64,000 nt of DNA, from assembly GCA_029582155.1 (NCBI GenBank), contig CM055901.1, positions 3,515,482-3,579,481 of the forward strand, read 5' to 3'. Numbering within the stretch: position 1 is the first letter of the stretch; every line of letters starts with the position of its first letter. Shown piece by piece: positions 1-12,345 of this stretch. The notes beneath the pieces are model-generated. The model searched no databases. It was not told the DNA's origin and saw nothing but the letters and a program-made list of their open reading frames with translations. Origin of the DNA: Panopea generosa (Eukaryota; Mollusca; Bivalvia; Adapedonta; Hiatellidae). A program made the position numbers and the translations under genes.

Positions 1-302
1 TCTTTTGTTTACCGGGCTTTATGCCAAATGTATAGCCCTGCTTATGCCGCTTTGCAGTGCTGATCACCGCCTAAAATGATCTTAAGCGAAAGAGGCTACT
101 TCTACCAACCCACACTCGAATTTCTTTTCTTTTTTCATGTATTTTATATATAGAAGTAGAAACAAACCAAACACAAATATATCGTCGGCATTGTATTATG
201 CCTTTTTTTTTAAAAAATAAAACCAAATGCTATTCTGGCTTTCAGTACTTAGAATGCTTTGATTTTTTTTAATCTTTTCAGATGCTCATTCACAATGCAT
301 GT
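1..302. other. No gene seen; one shared MITE-end motif
   Basis: AT-rich sequence with no credible coding frame. The 12-mer TTATGCCGCTTT at 42-53 recurs at about 20,440 (one base different), 24,989-25,000 and in reverse near 20,018. It is probably the end of a MITE family cut by the window edge. Confidence 0.4.
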
Positions 303-368
303 TATATATATGGAGATAATTATTTATTAATAACCAGGATATAAATGTATATTATCTCCATATATATT
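303..368. repeat. Long perfect hairpin (17-bp arms)
   Basis: The left arm (304-320, core ATGGAGATAAT) is the reverse complement of the right arm (351-367, core ATTATCTCCAT), with a 30-bp AT-rich loop. It could be a small foldback element or a MITE remnant. No target duplication was identified. Confidence 0.7.
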
Positions 369-1481
369 CACTACACACTTGTGTTTTGTTCTTTGTTCTA
401 GATAAAATAAGGTCTAGGTTTTCCATGGCCAAAAAAATAGTTCCTCATATAATTTTTTGTAAAGTTTTATTTTCATAGCAGGAATGAATACCCACATAAA
501 AAATGCACTATAGCTGGTAGGTTGACCATCTTGTGTATTTTTAAAGAGAATGGAGTGGCATATTTAGATTTTTTTAAAAAAAAGAAGTCCTCAAATGCTC
601 ATAAATACATGCACATGCCTATGAAATGCACTTTTTTATCATCAGTGATTCTTATTACAGTATATGCTATACCAACTTTTGCTCTACTCATCAGCAGCAA
701 GAAATCACAACCACTATGAACCATTTTGAAAATATTTCAAAACCAAATTACATTTAAGAGCAAGAATCATGTTACCGTGGTTGGAAAAAAGGGGAGGTAA
801 CTACATAGTGCTAGTTTTCCGTCAAAAGATACGTGGAAGACAGTAATTCTAAATATGAACAAGAACAATGTTTTGAGAGAATGTGTCAAACATTATCGAT
901 TGAGCAATGCTTCTCCACCTTTAACTTTCAAGGCCCTTGTATTCTCTCGAGGCTCAGTCGTAAGTACCCGTCTGTGAAAATGTATTGTTTCAGTGTGGTT
1001 AAGATAATATACAATCTTTTTTCCTATCATACAGCCGATATATATAAAAACTGTACCTTATAGGTTGACAACCTTATGATGATACATCAAATAATGTTTT
1101 GTGCCGTCAATGAATGTGGACGCAGGCAATTATCGGCAGTTATTATTGGACATATCTTGGTGCAGTGCTTTAATAGATTAATAAGTCAATCACCTGCCTA
1201 TCAAATTATAAACCGTCAGTCCGGACTTAAACATTATCACCCAAGTGCATGTATGTTAGCTGCTGTAAAAGCATGCCATAAACTTATCATGTAAGTGTGT
1301 AAGTTAAGTGAAGGTGACTAATGGTATTATATTCCAACAGTAACATTTGAATTATGCAGCTAGTCTTCGCATTGTGCTCAAATCAACCAAAGCAAATTTA
1401 CTTGTGATCATTTATTTCAATATGTACTTCATTACCAGTCCATTATATAACTAGTTCGAGCCATGTGTTTTGTTCCGACAA
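369..1481. other. No gene seen
   Basis: Unique-looking AT-rich DNA. Short frames of 65-76 codons exist (for example 833-1,063 and 1,076-1,294) but have no recognisable domain, splice context or coding bias. Confidence 0.5.
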
Positions 1482-2852
1482 GATCGATAACTGGATACAA
1501 TCTGTCTTATGGCTCTCGATTTTGTATGCTTACTAGTTTACTTACATACATTGGTATTTTGGTACAAGATCAATTATTGGGTACAAACTGTCTTATGGAT
1601 CTCGATTGTGTATGCTTACTAGTATACTAACATATATTGGTATTTTGGTACAAGATCGATTATTGGGTACAAACTGTCTTATGGCTCTCGATTTTGTATG
1701 CTTACTAGTTTACTTACATACATTGGTATTTTGGTACAAGATCAATTATTGGGTACAAACTGTCTTATGGCTCTCGATTTTGTATGTTTACTAGTGTACT
1801 TACATATATTGGTATTTTGGTACAAGATCGATTATTGGGTACAAACTGTCTTATGGTTTTCGATTTTGTATGTTTACTAGTGTACTTACATACATTGGTA
1901 TTTTGGTACAATATCGATTATTGGGTACAAACTGTCTTATGGTTTTCGATTTTGTATGCTTACTAGTGTACTTACATATATTGGTATTTTGGTACAAGAT
2001 CGATTACTGGGTACAAACTGTCTTATGGTTTTCGATTTTGTATGTTACTAGTGCACTTACATATATAGGTATTTTGGTACAATATCGATTACTGGGTACA
2101 AACTGTCTTATGGTTTTCGATTTTGTATGTTACTAGTGCACTTACATCTATAGGTATTTTGGTACAAGATCGATTACTGGGTACAAACTGTCTTATGGTT
2201 TTCGATTTTGTATGTTACTAGTGTACTTACATATATAGGTATTTTGGTACAAGATCGATTACTGGGTACAAACTGTCTTATAGTTTTCGATTTTGTATGT
2301 TACTAGTGCACTTACATATATAGGTATTTTGGTACAAGATCGATTACTGGGTACAAACTGTCTTATAGTTTTCGATTTTGTATGTTACTAGTGCACTTAC
2401 ATATATAGGTATTTTGGTACAAGATCGATTACTGGGTACAAACTGTCTTATGGTTTTCGATTTTGTATGCTTACTAGTGTACTTACATATATAGGTATTT
2501 TGGTACAAGATCGATTACTGGGTACAAACTGTCTTATAGTTTTCGATTTTGTATGCTTACTAGTGCACTTACATATATAGGTATTTTGGTACAAGATCGA
2601 TTACTGGGTACAAGCTGTCTTATGGTTTTCGATTTTGTATGCTTACTAGTGTACTTACATATATAGGTATTTTGGTACAAGATCGATTACTGGGTACAAA
2701 CTGTCTTATTGTTTTCGATTTTGTATGCTTACTAGTGTACTTACATATATAGGTATTATGATACAAGATCGATTACTGGGTACAAACTGTCTTATGGTTT
2801 TCGATTGTGTATGCTTACTAGTGTACTTACATGTATTGGTATTATGGTACAA
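1482..2852. repeat. 86-bp satellite array, about 16 copies
   Basis: Head-to-tail units start at GATCGATTA, carry GGGTACAAACTG, an ACTAGT site and TTGGTACAA, and recur every 86 bp (85 bp where one C of TATGCTTAC is lost). Two sub-motifs with GGTACAA inside each unit suggest an older, shorter ancestor. The first copies differ most (GCTCTCG instead of GTTTTCG), as expected at an array edge. Because 86 is not a multiple of 3, the overlapping 60-88 codon frames here repeat the same peptides by chance. Confidence 0.95.
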
Positions 2853-2973
2853 GTTGAGGTTGTTCCGAGTTTGAGTCTTGTGTTTCTACTCGTCAAGACT
2901 CATTTAGTTGGTTCAAATAGTTATTGAAAAAAATGTATATTTATATTGCATGTTATTAATATGTATGTGTGTA

Positions 2974-3000
2974 TACATATATATATATATATATATATAT
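2974..3000. repeat. (AT)n microsatellite
   Basis: About 12 uninterrupted AT dinucleotides follow a TATGTGTGTAT lead-in, just downstream of the 86-bp satellite. Confidence 0.95.
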
Positions 3001-4594
3001 GTGACCTTAAGTTCTGTTTATGTTTGTATATGTTTTGTATTATAACATGTCGCTCTCCCTTGAGTGGAGGTAAAAAAGATATCTAATAAAGATATCTATC
3101 TGTAGTGAGATGTTATATATACTCAATGGCCCCGTTTTGTTGTAAGAATACAGATTAAACATGCCAAAATAATATAATATTAAGGGCTTTCCTATCTTTC
3201 GCTACACGGCGAGGTTGGACTAAAATATATAACTCGCTTAAAATTCCATTTTTGTGACGTATTAAATATGTCACGTGATTTTATTTTGACATTTCGATTT
3301 TAACCGTCATTCAGGTTAATATGTTATTTAATTTGTTTTATCTTTGAGTCTGTATGACGATATGAAGGTCATGAAGCAGTAATTACTTGTTGTCTATTTT
3401 CAGAATAGGGATTTCTTTTCATGTTTACCATTCCGATTAGAAATTAGATTTTTTCATGTTTTGTTGGATTTGATAAACTAAATCATTAAGATTTTATTTA
3501 TTTATTATAATGAGATGCTTTGTATACATTAAAATATTTTTTAAAACATTTTTTTTTACCCTGATATACTTCCTGAACACTACTTTAACAGGTATACTTT
3601 GTGTTTGAAAGTTGGGCCATCATGACGTGACACTAAACACATAACCAGTCAAATATTAGCTCTTCGACTTTCTAAGTAAAGCGTTGCTGAAATAAAAACC
3701 AGCTTTCATTTTAATTCTATTTTTAAAGGTGAGCGAATGTAGATCATCAAAGCTTTTTTCTGTATTTTTCTTTCTTTTCTATTCATTCTTATTATTGAGA
3801 GCAAGTTTCTTCGAGAGTTAATCATTCATCACAACAACAGGCAGCTAATCACGCCTCTACGCCCGTGTCTATTCTTGTTCAATTTTCAGGATGTGATGAA
3901 AATATTGATTTGTCGCGTAAATGGATATATAATGTGTTGAAATTTACAACCTAGAAGCTCATAGCTTCCAATTGTCACCAGGCCATGAGGATGATTCAGC
4001 GAAGACTTCAAGCCACTTTTTATTTAATTTAGGATGTTTTGTTTAAGGAAATGAGTGCAGTTATGGAATCATTTATTGCGGAATACGCCGACAAGTTTTA
4101 AACTTCGAACGTAGCGAACATTTGAATTAGTATCATCTTTACTTCCTCCGAGTTAACGAACATTACATGACACGAACATTTAAGGCGCCTATTAAACACA
4201 ACTACATGAACTCAAACATGACAAGAACAGCTATAATTCAGAAGCATGAACTTGAACATGTTAGCTGAATATCTTTCTATAATATTATTTAGAACTTGTG
4301 TTAAGTTATAATTATCATCATGTATAAAGTTAATTGCTCGTTGCTAAACTGATGTATCACACGCTTCCAGTATTCAGTTCTCTACATCTTCATTGTAATG
4401 GTCCAAGCAGACAACAACAAGAGGCTGTAGTACGTCGGTGGTTATTTGATCATATTTCGGACAACTATTTTAGCTTTTCTGAACAAAGCTCAAGGTGGGA
4501 TATTCTGATTGCTATGTGCTCGCCGTCCGTTGGCCGTTTGACCTTGTGTGCATGTTTCACTCTGACCTTCATGTTTATTTGGTAAACACGAAAA
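3001..4594. other. No gene seen
   Basis: AT-rich unique sequence. The stretch near 3,040-3,110 (GAGGTAAAAAAGATATC, then AATAAAGATATC) resembles a retrotransposon 3' tail but has no coding part beside it. No exon was recognised. Confidence 0.4.
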
Positions 4595-4782
4595 ACAGTC
4601 GGATAAACAGGTTCCTGGCTCACAAGCAGAGTGAAAGTAAAGACGAGTACCAGTTTATTCAACTTTCTCATACAGAAGGTTTAATATTATTTGTAGAAAT
4701 GAAAGCGTCTAGATCATGATCAAGATCAACCCCATGCACTTTTCACAACATGTCGAAGTGAGAACGAAAATCTCATAACCTG
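4595..4782 (-). repeat. Dispersed repeat F, fragment
   Basis: The reverse complement matches the plus-strand copies at 35.4 kb and 49.6 kb. Shared blocks include ATTTTCGTTCTCAC, TAGACGCTTTCAT and GAATAAACTGGTACTCGTC. The short frames on both strands here belong to the repeat. Confidence 0.75.
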
Positions 4783-4797
4783 TAGAGGTTTTTTTAG

Positions 4798-5855
4798 CAC
4801 ACCAAGGCCGAAGGCTCACAGGTGATCTTTTGTGATTGCCTGGTGAGCGATATAGGGCCACGTTTGTTCAAGACATCTTGATTCTTCAAAAAACATGGCG
4901 GCCAGGGGTGGGGTTAGTTTGCTATATAAGCTATGGTAAAAACTTAAAAAATCTTCTTGTCAGAAACTACTGGCTAGATTTAAAAATTATTTCACAGAAA
5001 TGTTCCTTGGGTGACCCTCTACCAAGTTTGTTCAAGCCATCTTGAATTGTCAAGAAATATGGCCGCCAGGGGTCGGGGCCAGTTTAATCAGTAAACACTT
5101 AAAAAATCTTCTTGTCAGAAACTACTGGCTCGATTTTAAAATAATTTCACAGAAATGTTCCTTGGAGAAACCCCAACTAAGTTTGTTCAAACCGTATTGA
5201 TTCGTAAAAAACATGGGGGCCAGGGTGTGGGGTTAGTTTACAATATAAGCTTTAGTAAATACTTAAAACATCTTCTTGTCAGAAACCACAGGATCAATTT
5301 TAAAACAATTTCACAGAAATGTTCCATGGAGAAACCCCAACTAAGTTTGTTCAAACCGTACTGACTCGTCAAAAAACATGGGGGCCAGGGTGTGGGGTTA
5401 GTTTACAATGTAAGCTTTAGTAAATACTTAAAAAATCTTCTTGTCAGAAACCACAGGATCAATTTTAAAACAATTTCGCAGAAGTGTTCCTTGGGTGACA
5501 CTTTACCAAGTTTGTTCCAGCCGTTGTGATTTGTTAAAAAACATGACCGCAACAGTGAGGTGCTAGTTTACTATATAGCCAGCTATAGTAAAAACTTCAA
5601 AAGCCTTCTTGTTAGAATCTACTGACCTGATTTCAATGTAATTTCACTGACATTTACCATGACGAACCTCTACGAAGTTTGAACTCTTCTACGCATCTGT
5701 TACATCTTCAAAACAAATCAAAATTATTGCCCATCTCTTTTTTCTGGAATTTTAAGTGTGTATATATTATATAATCTACTTAAGTAGGGTGACTCAAGGT
5801 CAGTCAGGTGAGCGATATAGGGCCATATTGACCCTCCTGTTTTGTATTTAACCGT
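4798..5855 (+). repeat. Bivalve-type dispersed repeat with ~165-bp internal tandem units
   Basis: The left end carries GCCGAAGGCTCACAGGTGA; the right end carries CAGTCAGGTGAGCGATATAG followed by a GGCCAT block. Between them TCTTCTTGTCAGAAAC recurs at about 4,952, 5,107, 5,271, 5,436 and (diverged) 5,604, so units are 155-168 bp. The last 200 bp match the repeat nested at 45.4-46.0 kb almost word for word. It is non-coding and non-autonomous. Confidence 0.85.
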
Positions 5856-5904
5856 TGAAATATGTGTTTTAAGAATCTGAGAACAAAATGCTGTTTTGAC
5901 ACAA

Positions 5905-6440
5905 TATATGGAGAATACCATGTTAGTATCTGATATTATCAAGTTTATCAGGTGAGGCTTAGAAAAAAACAACAGGACGAGGCTCTGCCTTACCGACCCT
6001 GATGAAGATGATAATATTACACATCTACATGGTATTCTATTTATCATGTCAATATTTCTAGTTCGTTTTTTATTCATTTTAAGTAAGGTTAAAAGTCAAG
6101 TTCAAAATGTATAAGTATATGCATAACGACGTCCTGAAGTATACATAATGACGTCACGTGCCTGATGAACTTGTAATGATGTGCTAAACCTATGTTTATC
6201 AGGCAGGCAGTTTATCAACTGAAATTAATGCATTGACATGATCAATAGGGAATACCATGTTAGTGTCTGATATTATAAACTTTTTCAGGTGAGGCACTAC
6301 CGAGACCTTGTTTTTTTCGTGCCGAACCTGATGACCTATGTTTAGCAGGCAATCAGTTTATCAACAGAAATGAATTCCTTTACACGATAAAACAAGGTTC
6401 TGCTCAGTCTGCTAAACTAAATATTTACCAACACTACAGT
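5905..6440. repeat. Diverged tandem duplication
   Basis: The segment beginning GAATACCATGTTAGT at about 5,912 recurs at about 6,249, each copy ending in CAGGTGAGGC. A second pair (CCTATGTTTATCAGGCAG at 6,189 and CCTATGTTTAGCAGGCAA at 6,336) lies between them. No coding content was seen. Confidence 0.6.
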
Positions 6441-6558
6441 ATATGCACACTTCTATGACTGAAACTGTATTGATCGCCTATCCAGGTCAGACCAACATCT
6501 GCAGAATGCATTTCATTATGAAAATTGTTATGGCTGTCGCCAATGCTTATCTGAATGG

Positions 6559-7560
6559 TCTACATGCTATTGTCAGGCCGGGTTTGTTGGTGTGAATGGT
6601 CTACATTCTGTTGTCAGGCCGGGTTTGTTGGTGTGAATGGTCTACATTCTGTTGTCAGGCCAGGTTTGTTGGTGTGAATGGTCTACATTAGGTTGTCAGG
6701 CCGGGATTGTCGATGTGAATGGTCTTCATTCTGTTGTCAGGCTTGGTTTGTTGGTGTGAATGGTCTACAGTCTGTTATCAGGCTGGGTTTTTGGTGTGAA
6801 TTGTCTACATTTGGTTGTCAGGCCAGGATTGTCGATGTGAATGGTCTACATTCTGTTGTCAGGTCGGGTTTGTTGATGTGAATAGTCTACATTCTGTTGT
6901 CAGGCCGGGTTTGTTGGTGTGAATGGTATACATTAGGTTGTCAGGCCGGGATTGTCGATGTGAATGGTCTACATTCTGTTGTCAGGCTTGGTTTGTTCGT
7001 GTGAATGGTCTACATTCTGTTGTCAAGCCGGGTTTGTTTATGTGAATGGTCTACATTCTGTTGTCAGGCCGGGTTTGTTGGTGTGAATGGTCTACATTAG
7101 GTTGTCAGGCCGGGATTGTCGATGTGAATGGTCTACATTCTGTTGTCAGGCTTGGTTTGTTGGTGTGAATGGTCTACATTCTGTTGTCAGGCCGGGTTTG
7201 TTGGTGTGAATGGTCTACATTAGGTTGTCAGGCCGGGATTTTCGATGTGAATGGTCTACATTCTGTTGTCAGGCTTAATTTGTTGGTGTTAATGGTCTAC
7301 ATTCTGTTGTCAGGCCGGGTTTGTTGGTGTGAATGGTCTACATTCTGTTGTCAGGCTGGGTTTGTTGGTGTAAATGATCTACATTAGGTTGTCAGGCCGG
7401 GTTTGTTGGTGTGAATGGTCTACATTCTGTTGTCAGGCCGGGTTTGTTGGTGTGAATTGTTTACATTAGGTTGTCAGGCCGGGATTGTCGATGTGAATAG
7501 TCTACATTATGTTGTTAGGCCAGGATTGTCATTGTCAATGGACTACACTCGGTTGTAATA
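6559..7560. repeat. 41-bp minisatellite, about 24 copies
   Basis: Units of 41 bp run TCTACATTCTGTTGTC, AGGCCGGGTTTGTTGG, TGTGAATGG. A variant monomer (TAGGTTGTC with GGGATTGTCGATG) returns after about 246, 164, 123, 164 and 82 bp, all multiples of 41, so there is weak higher-order structure. The last copies are degenerate and grade into the next array. The cysteine-rich frames at 6,678-6,881 and 7,169-7,387 are products of the repeat. Confidence 0.95.
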
Positions 7561-9240
7561 TCATGTTTGTCGATGTGAATGATTTATATTCTGTTGTTAG
7601 ACGAATTGACTACAATCTGTTGTCATGCCAGGTTAGTCATCGTGGATAATATAAATGCGGTTTTCACGTGGAATGTGTTAACGTGAATGTTCTACATTCG
7701 GCTGTCGTGCCGGGTTTGTCGATGTGAATGATTAACATTCTGTTGTTAGACCGGTTTGTCGAAGTGAATGATTATAGTGTCAGTCTGCCGATGCTTGTGG
7801 TCTACATTCGGTTGTAAGGCCGGGTTTGTCAATGTAAATGATTGTAGTGTCAGTCTGCCGTTGCTTATGGTCAACATTCTGTTGTCAAGCCGGGTTTGTC
7901 AATGTGAATGATTGCAGTGCCAGTCTGCAGATAGTTATGGTCTACATTCGGTTGCCGTACCGGGTTTGTCAATTTGAATGATTGAAGTGTCAGTCAGCAG
8001 ATAGTTATGGTCTACATTCGGTTGCCGTACCGGGTTTGTCAATGTGAATGATTGTAGTGTCAGTCTGCAGATAGTTATGGTCTACATTCGGTTGCTGTAC
8101 CTTGTTTGTCAATTTGAATGATTGTAGTGTCAGTCTGCCGATGCTTGTGGTCTACATTCGGTTGCCGTACCGGGTTTGTCAATGTGAATGATTGTAGTGC
8201 CAGTTTGCCGGTGCTTATGGTCTTCATTGGGTTGCCGTACTGGGTTTGTCAATGCGAATGATTGTAGTGCCAGTCTGCCGATACTTATGGTCTTCATTGG
8301 GTTGCCGTACCGGGTTTGTCAATGCAAATGATTGTAGTGCCAGTCTGCCGATACTTATGGTCTTCATTGGGTTGCCGTACCGGGTTTGTCAATGTGAATG
8401 ATTGTAGTGCCAGTCTGCCGATACTTATGGTCTTCAATGGGTTGTCGTACCGGGTTTGTCAATGTGAATGATTGTAGTGCCAGTCTGCCGATACTTATGG
8501 TCTTCATTGGGTTGCCGTACCGGGTTTGTCAATGTGAATGATTGTAGTGCCAGTCTGCCGGTGCTTATGGTCTTCATTGGATTGCCGTACCGGGTTTGTC
8601 AATGTGAATGATTGTAGTGCCAGTTTGCCGGTGCTTATAGTATGCATTCGATTGCCGTACCGGGTTTGTCAATGTGAGTAAGTGTGTGCCAGTCTGCCGA
8701 TGGTTACGTTCTACATTCGATTGCCGTACCGGGTTTTCTATGTGAGTAAGTGTAGTGCCAGTCTGCTGATGGTTACGTTCTACATTCGATTGCCGTACCG
8801 GGTTTGTCTATGTGAGTAAGTGTGTGCCAGTCTGCTGATGGTTACGTTCTACATTCGGTTGCCGTACCGGGTTTATCAGTGTGAGTAAGTGTGTGCCAGT
8901 CTGCCGATGGTTACGTTCTACATTCGATTGCCGTACCGGGTTTGTCAGTGTGAGTAAGTGTAGTGCCCGTCTGCTGATGGTTACGTTCTACATTCGGTTG
9001 CCGTACCAGGTTTTCTATGTGAGTAAGTGTGTGCCAGTCTGCTGATGGTTACGTTCTACATTCGATTGCCGTACCGGGTTTGTCAGTGTGAGTAAGTGTG
9101 TGCCAGTCTGCCGATGGTTACGTTCTACATTCGATTGCCGTACCGGGTTTGTCAGTGTGAGTAAGTATAGTGCCAGTCTGCTGATGGTTACGTTCTACAT
9201 TCGGTTGCCGTACCGGGTTTGTCAGTTTGAATGATTTAAG
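7561..9240. repeat. 70-bp satellite derived from the 41-bp repeat, about 21 copies
   Basis: After a ~220-bp transition, a 70-bp unit takes over. Its first ~41 bp (TCTACATTCGGTTGCC, GTACCGGGTTTGTC, AATGTGAATG) are homologous to the 41-bp monomer. The other ~29 bp (ATTGTAGTGCCAGTCTGCC, GATACTTATGG) are extra. Three subfamilies follow in order: early CAGATAGTTATGG, middle CGATACTTATGG, late GAGTAAGTGTGTGCC with GATGGTTACGT (68-70 bp). Confidence 0.95.
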
Positions 9241-10684
9241 TGTCAGTCTGTCGGTGCTTATGGTGTACATTCTGTAGTGATTTCGATGTGAATATTCTTT
9301 GTTGATTTGTCACCTCATATCATACCGAATTGTCATATTTTCTCCCTTGAGCCTTGTGTGCACTAACATTGTACTGGATCTCCACAAGACTTACTCATAA
9401 TTCACATGATTATGATATCCCTGACAATATACTGAACTGACCAAACTAGATAATTCTGTCATTGTCTCATAAAAATCACTTTTTGAAATTGTGTGTGCCC
9501 CCGCACCCAGAGGTATCATTCATTTATATCTGCCAAATATACACAGTAGCTATACTAGTATAACCATTGCATCACATATATGGTCTTGAAGCTGTCAATA
9601 CATAAAAGTGAACAATGCCCGAGTTATGTTTCTTATACGAGTCTATCAGAGATTGATTTATTTTACGCTGTGTTATTCTAACGACAGCAGTTTCGCACGA
9701 TATTTTCCGTAAGATCTCGGCTAAATCAAGAAATACTGTTCAATAAGTAAATAATTAAAAGTTAAGAAACCCAAAAGGAGCGACCACAGGGAGCTTAGTG
9801 ACTTGGTGTTAAACGTCATTTGACTGACTCGTGGCGGCAGCTATGATGAAAGCTGAGATGATTGACGTTTGAAAGCTGATGTTTGCTAAGGGCGTTTCTA
9901 AGCATAGCTCGCGCGGTTTTTTAATTTGTACATGACTTGTTTAGAATTGAATCAAGGGCGAAGTCTGTACACTGTCATTCACGCGTGAACAGTGATGACG
10001 AACGTCTTAATAATTAAGAACGAACTTAATAATTAAGATATTTTTATATGCTGTTTTAACAAATAAGAGCGGCACAGTTTTGAAAATTGAAGCGATTCCA
10101 TTGGTTATCAATTGATGTTAAACACTTACTAATAATGTTGTAATTTATGGCTCTTGAATTAAAACATGTTTGAATTTGCTTGAGGTCGCATGTCATAGTT
10201 GAGCGATTTAAATAAGTCACCCTGGCCCTTTGTTGCAGATATATATATATTGACGCGACGTTTGTAACACACCACAGTTAGTAAGATGCACATTTCACTT
10301 GTTTGTGTAATGAATTTTCGACCACAGCCACGCTACGTGGAAAACTACAAGAATTGTGAATATATATTTCTCATATACATATACATATATGTACTTAACT
10401 AGATATTTAACTCTTTCAGAAAAAACATCGACAGTTGTGAAAACGTAGGATATCAATACCACAGCAACGATTATTACCTCTAACATGCGTCGTCACCCTA
10501 TATCCATTTTGTTTTGGGCATCTCACACCAATGGATAAATGGTGACTCGAAGAGCGACGATACGGCAGCTAATAGCGACCTGTTGGATCTACCAGGTAAA
10601 AAGCATATAAATTTAAACTTTTTTATTTTACTTTTTGTGAAACAAGTTATTACAACTATTAAGAAGTATACCAAGTTAGAACCA
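9241..10684. other. No gene seen
   Basis: AT-rich unique DNA with short (TA)n runs near 10,240 and 10,370. The block at about 10,540-10,592 reads like coding sequence (SKSDDTAANSDLLDLP) before a good donor (CCAG|GTAAAAAG). However, that frame has a TAA at 10,481, no ATG after it and no convincing acceptor, so it is not called as an exon. Confidence 0.4.
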
Positions 10685-10806
10685 GTACTAAGCATATGCG
10701 GATAAAGTGATTTGCTCAAGGCCACCATACATAGTAGTTGCGGAGGATCGACCTTCCAATCATTGGTCAAATGCTCGGCCACGTGACCACGCACTCCACT
10801 GGTGAG
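10685..10806 (-). mobile_element. tRNA-headed SINE fragment
   Basis: The reverse complement contains GTGGTCACGTGGCCGAGC (A-box-like) and GGAAGGTCGATCCTCC (B-box-like), then CCTTGAGCAAATCACTTTA. The last block is similar to CCTTGGGCAAGTTATTTGA in the SINE at 47.1 kb. It is short and probably truncated. Confidence 0.55.
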
Positions 10807-10811
10807 GTTCA

Positions 10812-12345
10812 ATATAATCTAGCGATAATTCTAGCAATGGTCACATGCTAGCGATTGTTAATACAATCTAGCGACGGCCTCAATCTAGCGATAGTTAACA
10901 CATTCTAGCGATGGTATACACAGTCTAGCGATAGTTAACACAATCTAGCGATGGTTGACACAATCTAGCGATGGTAAACACAGTCTAGCAATGGTTAACA
11001 CTATCTTGCGATGGTAAACACAGTCTAGCGATGGTAAACACAGTCTAGCGATGGTTAACACAATCAAGCGATGGTCACAAATTTTAGCGAACGTTAACAA
11101 AATTAAGCAATGGTCACAATCTAGCGATAGTTAACACAATCTAGCGATGGTCACAATCTAGCAATGGTTAACACAATCAGGCAATGGTCACAATCTAGCG
11201 ATGGTTAACACAATTTAGCAATGGCCACAATCTAACGATAGTTAACACAATCTAGCGATGGTCAACGCAATTTATCAATGGTCACATTCTAGCAATGATT
11301 TACACAATCTAGCAAAAGCCACAATCTTACATTCGTTAACACAATGTAGCAATGGTCACAATCTAGCGATGGTTAACACAGTCTAGCAATGGACACAATG
11401 TAGCAATGGTCACAGTCTAGCGATGGTTGACACAATCTAGTAATGGTCACAATCTAGCGATGGTTAACACAGTCTAGCGATGGTTAACACAATTTAGCAA
11501 TGGTCACACTCAAGTGATGGTTAACACAATTTAGCAATGGTCACAATTTAGCGATGGCTTACACACTTTAGCAATAGTAACAATCTAGCGATGGCTAACA
11601 CAATCTAGCAATGGTTGACACACTGTAGCAATGGTAACAATCTAGCGATAGCTGACACAATTTAACAATGGTCACAATCTAGCGATGGTTAACACAATGT
11701 AGCAATAGCCACAATCTAGCATTCGTTAACACAGTTAAGCAATGGTCACAATCTTGCAATGATTAACACACTGTAGCGATGGTCACAATCTAGCGATGGT
11801 TGGCACAATTTAGCAATGGTCACAATCTAGCAATGGTTAACACAATCAAACAATAGCCACAATCTAGCGATGATTAACACTTAAGCAATGGTCACAATCT
11901 AGCGATAGTAAACACAATCTAACAATAGCCACAATCTAGCATTCATGAACACAATTTAGCAATAGCCACAATCTAGCGATGGTTAACACAATTTAGCGAT
12001 GGTCACAATCTAGCGACGGTTAACACAATATAGCGAATGTTAACATAATCTAGCAATAGCCACAATCTAGCGATGGTTAACACAATTTGGCAATGGTCAC
12101 AATCTAGCGAATGTTAACATAATCTAGCAATAGTCACAATCTAGCGATGGTTAACACAATTTAGCAATGGTCACAATCTAGCGATGGTTAACACAATCTA
12201 GCGATGGTTAACACAATTGAGCAATGGTCACATTCTAGCAATGATTAACTCAATTTAGCAAAAGCCACAATCTTGCTTTGTTAACACAATCTAGCAATGA
12301 TCACAATCTAGCGATGGGTAACACAATTAAGCAATTGTCACATTC
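10812..12345. repeat. 37-bp satellite, left part
   Basis: The unit is a dimer of 20 bp (CAATCTAGCGATGGTTAACA) and 17 bp (CAATTTAGCAATGGTCA). Spacing between equivalent CTAGCGATGG blocks is 37 bp, for example 12,141 to 12,178. The left edge is irregular and uses mostly the 20-bp form, which suggests that form is ancestral. The array continues at 13,533 beyond an inserted LINE. Confidence 0.95.

Noticed and set aside
1606..2136. Series of overlapping 60-88 codon frames with near-identical peptides (LTYIGILVQDRLLG)
   Set aside because: They follow the 86-bp satellite period, shift frame with each unit, and have no splice or start context. They are products of the repeat.
6678..7387. Cysteine-rich repeated frames
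   Set aside because: These are translations of the 41-bp minisatellite; the frame changes every unit.
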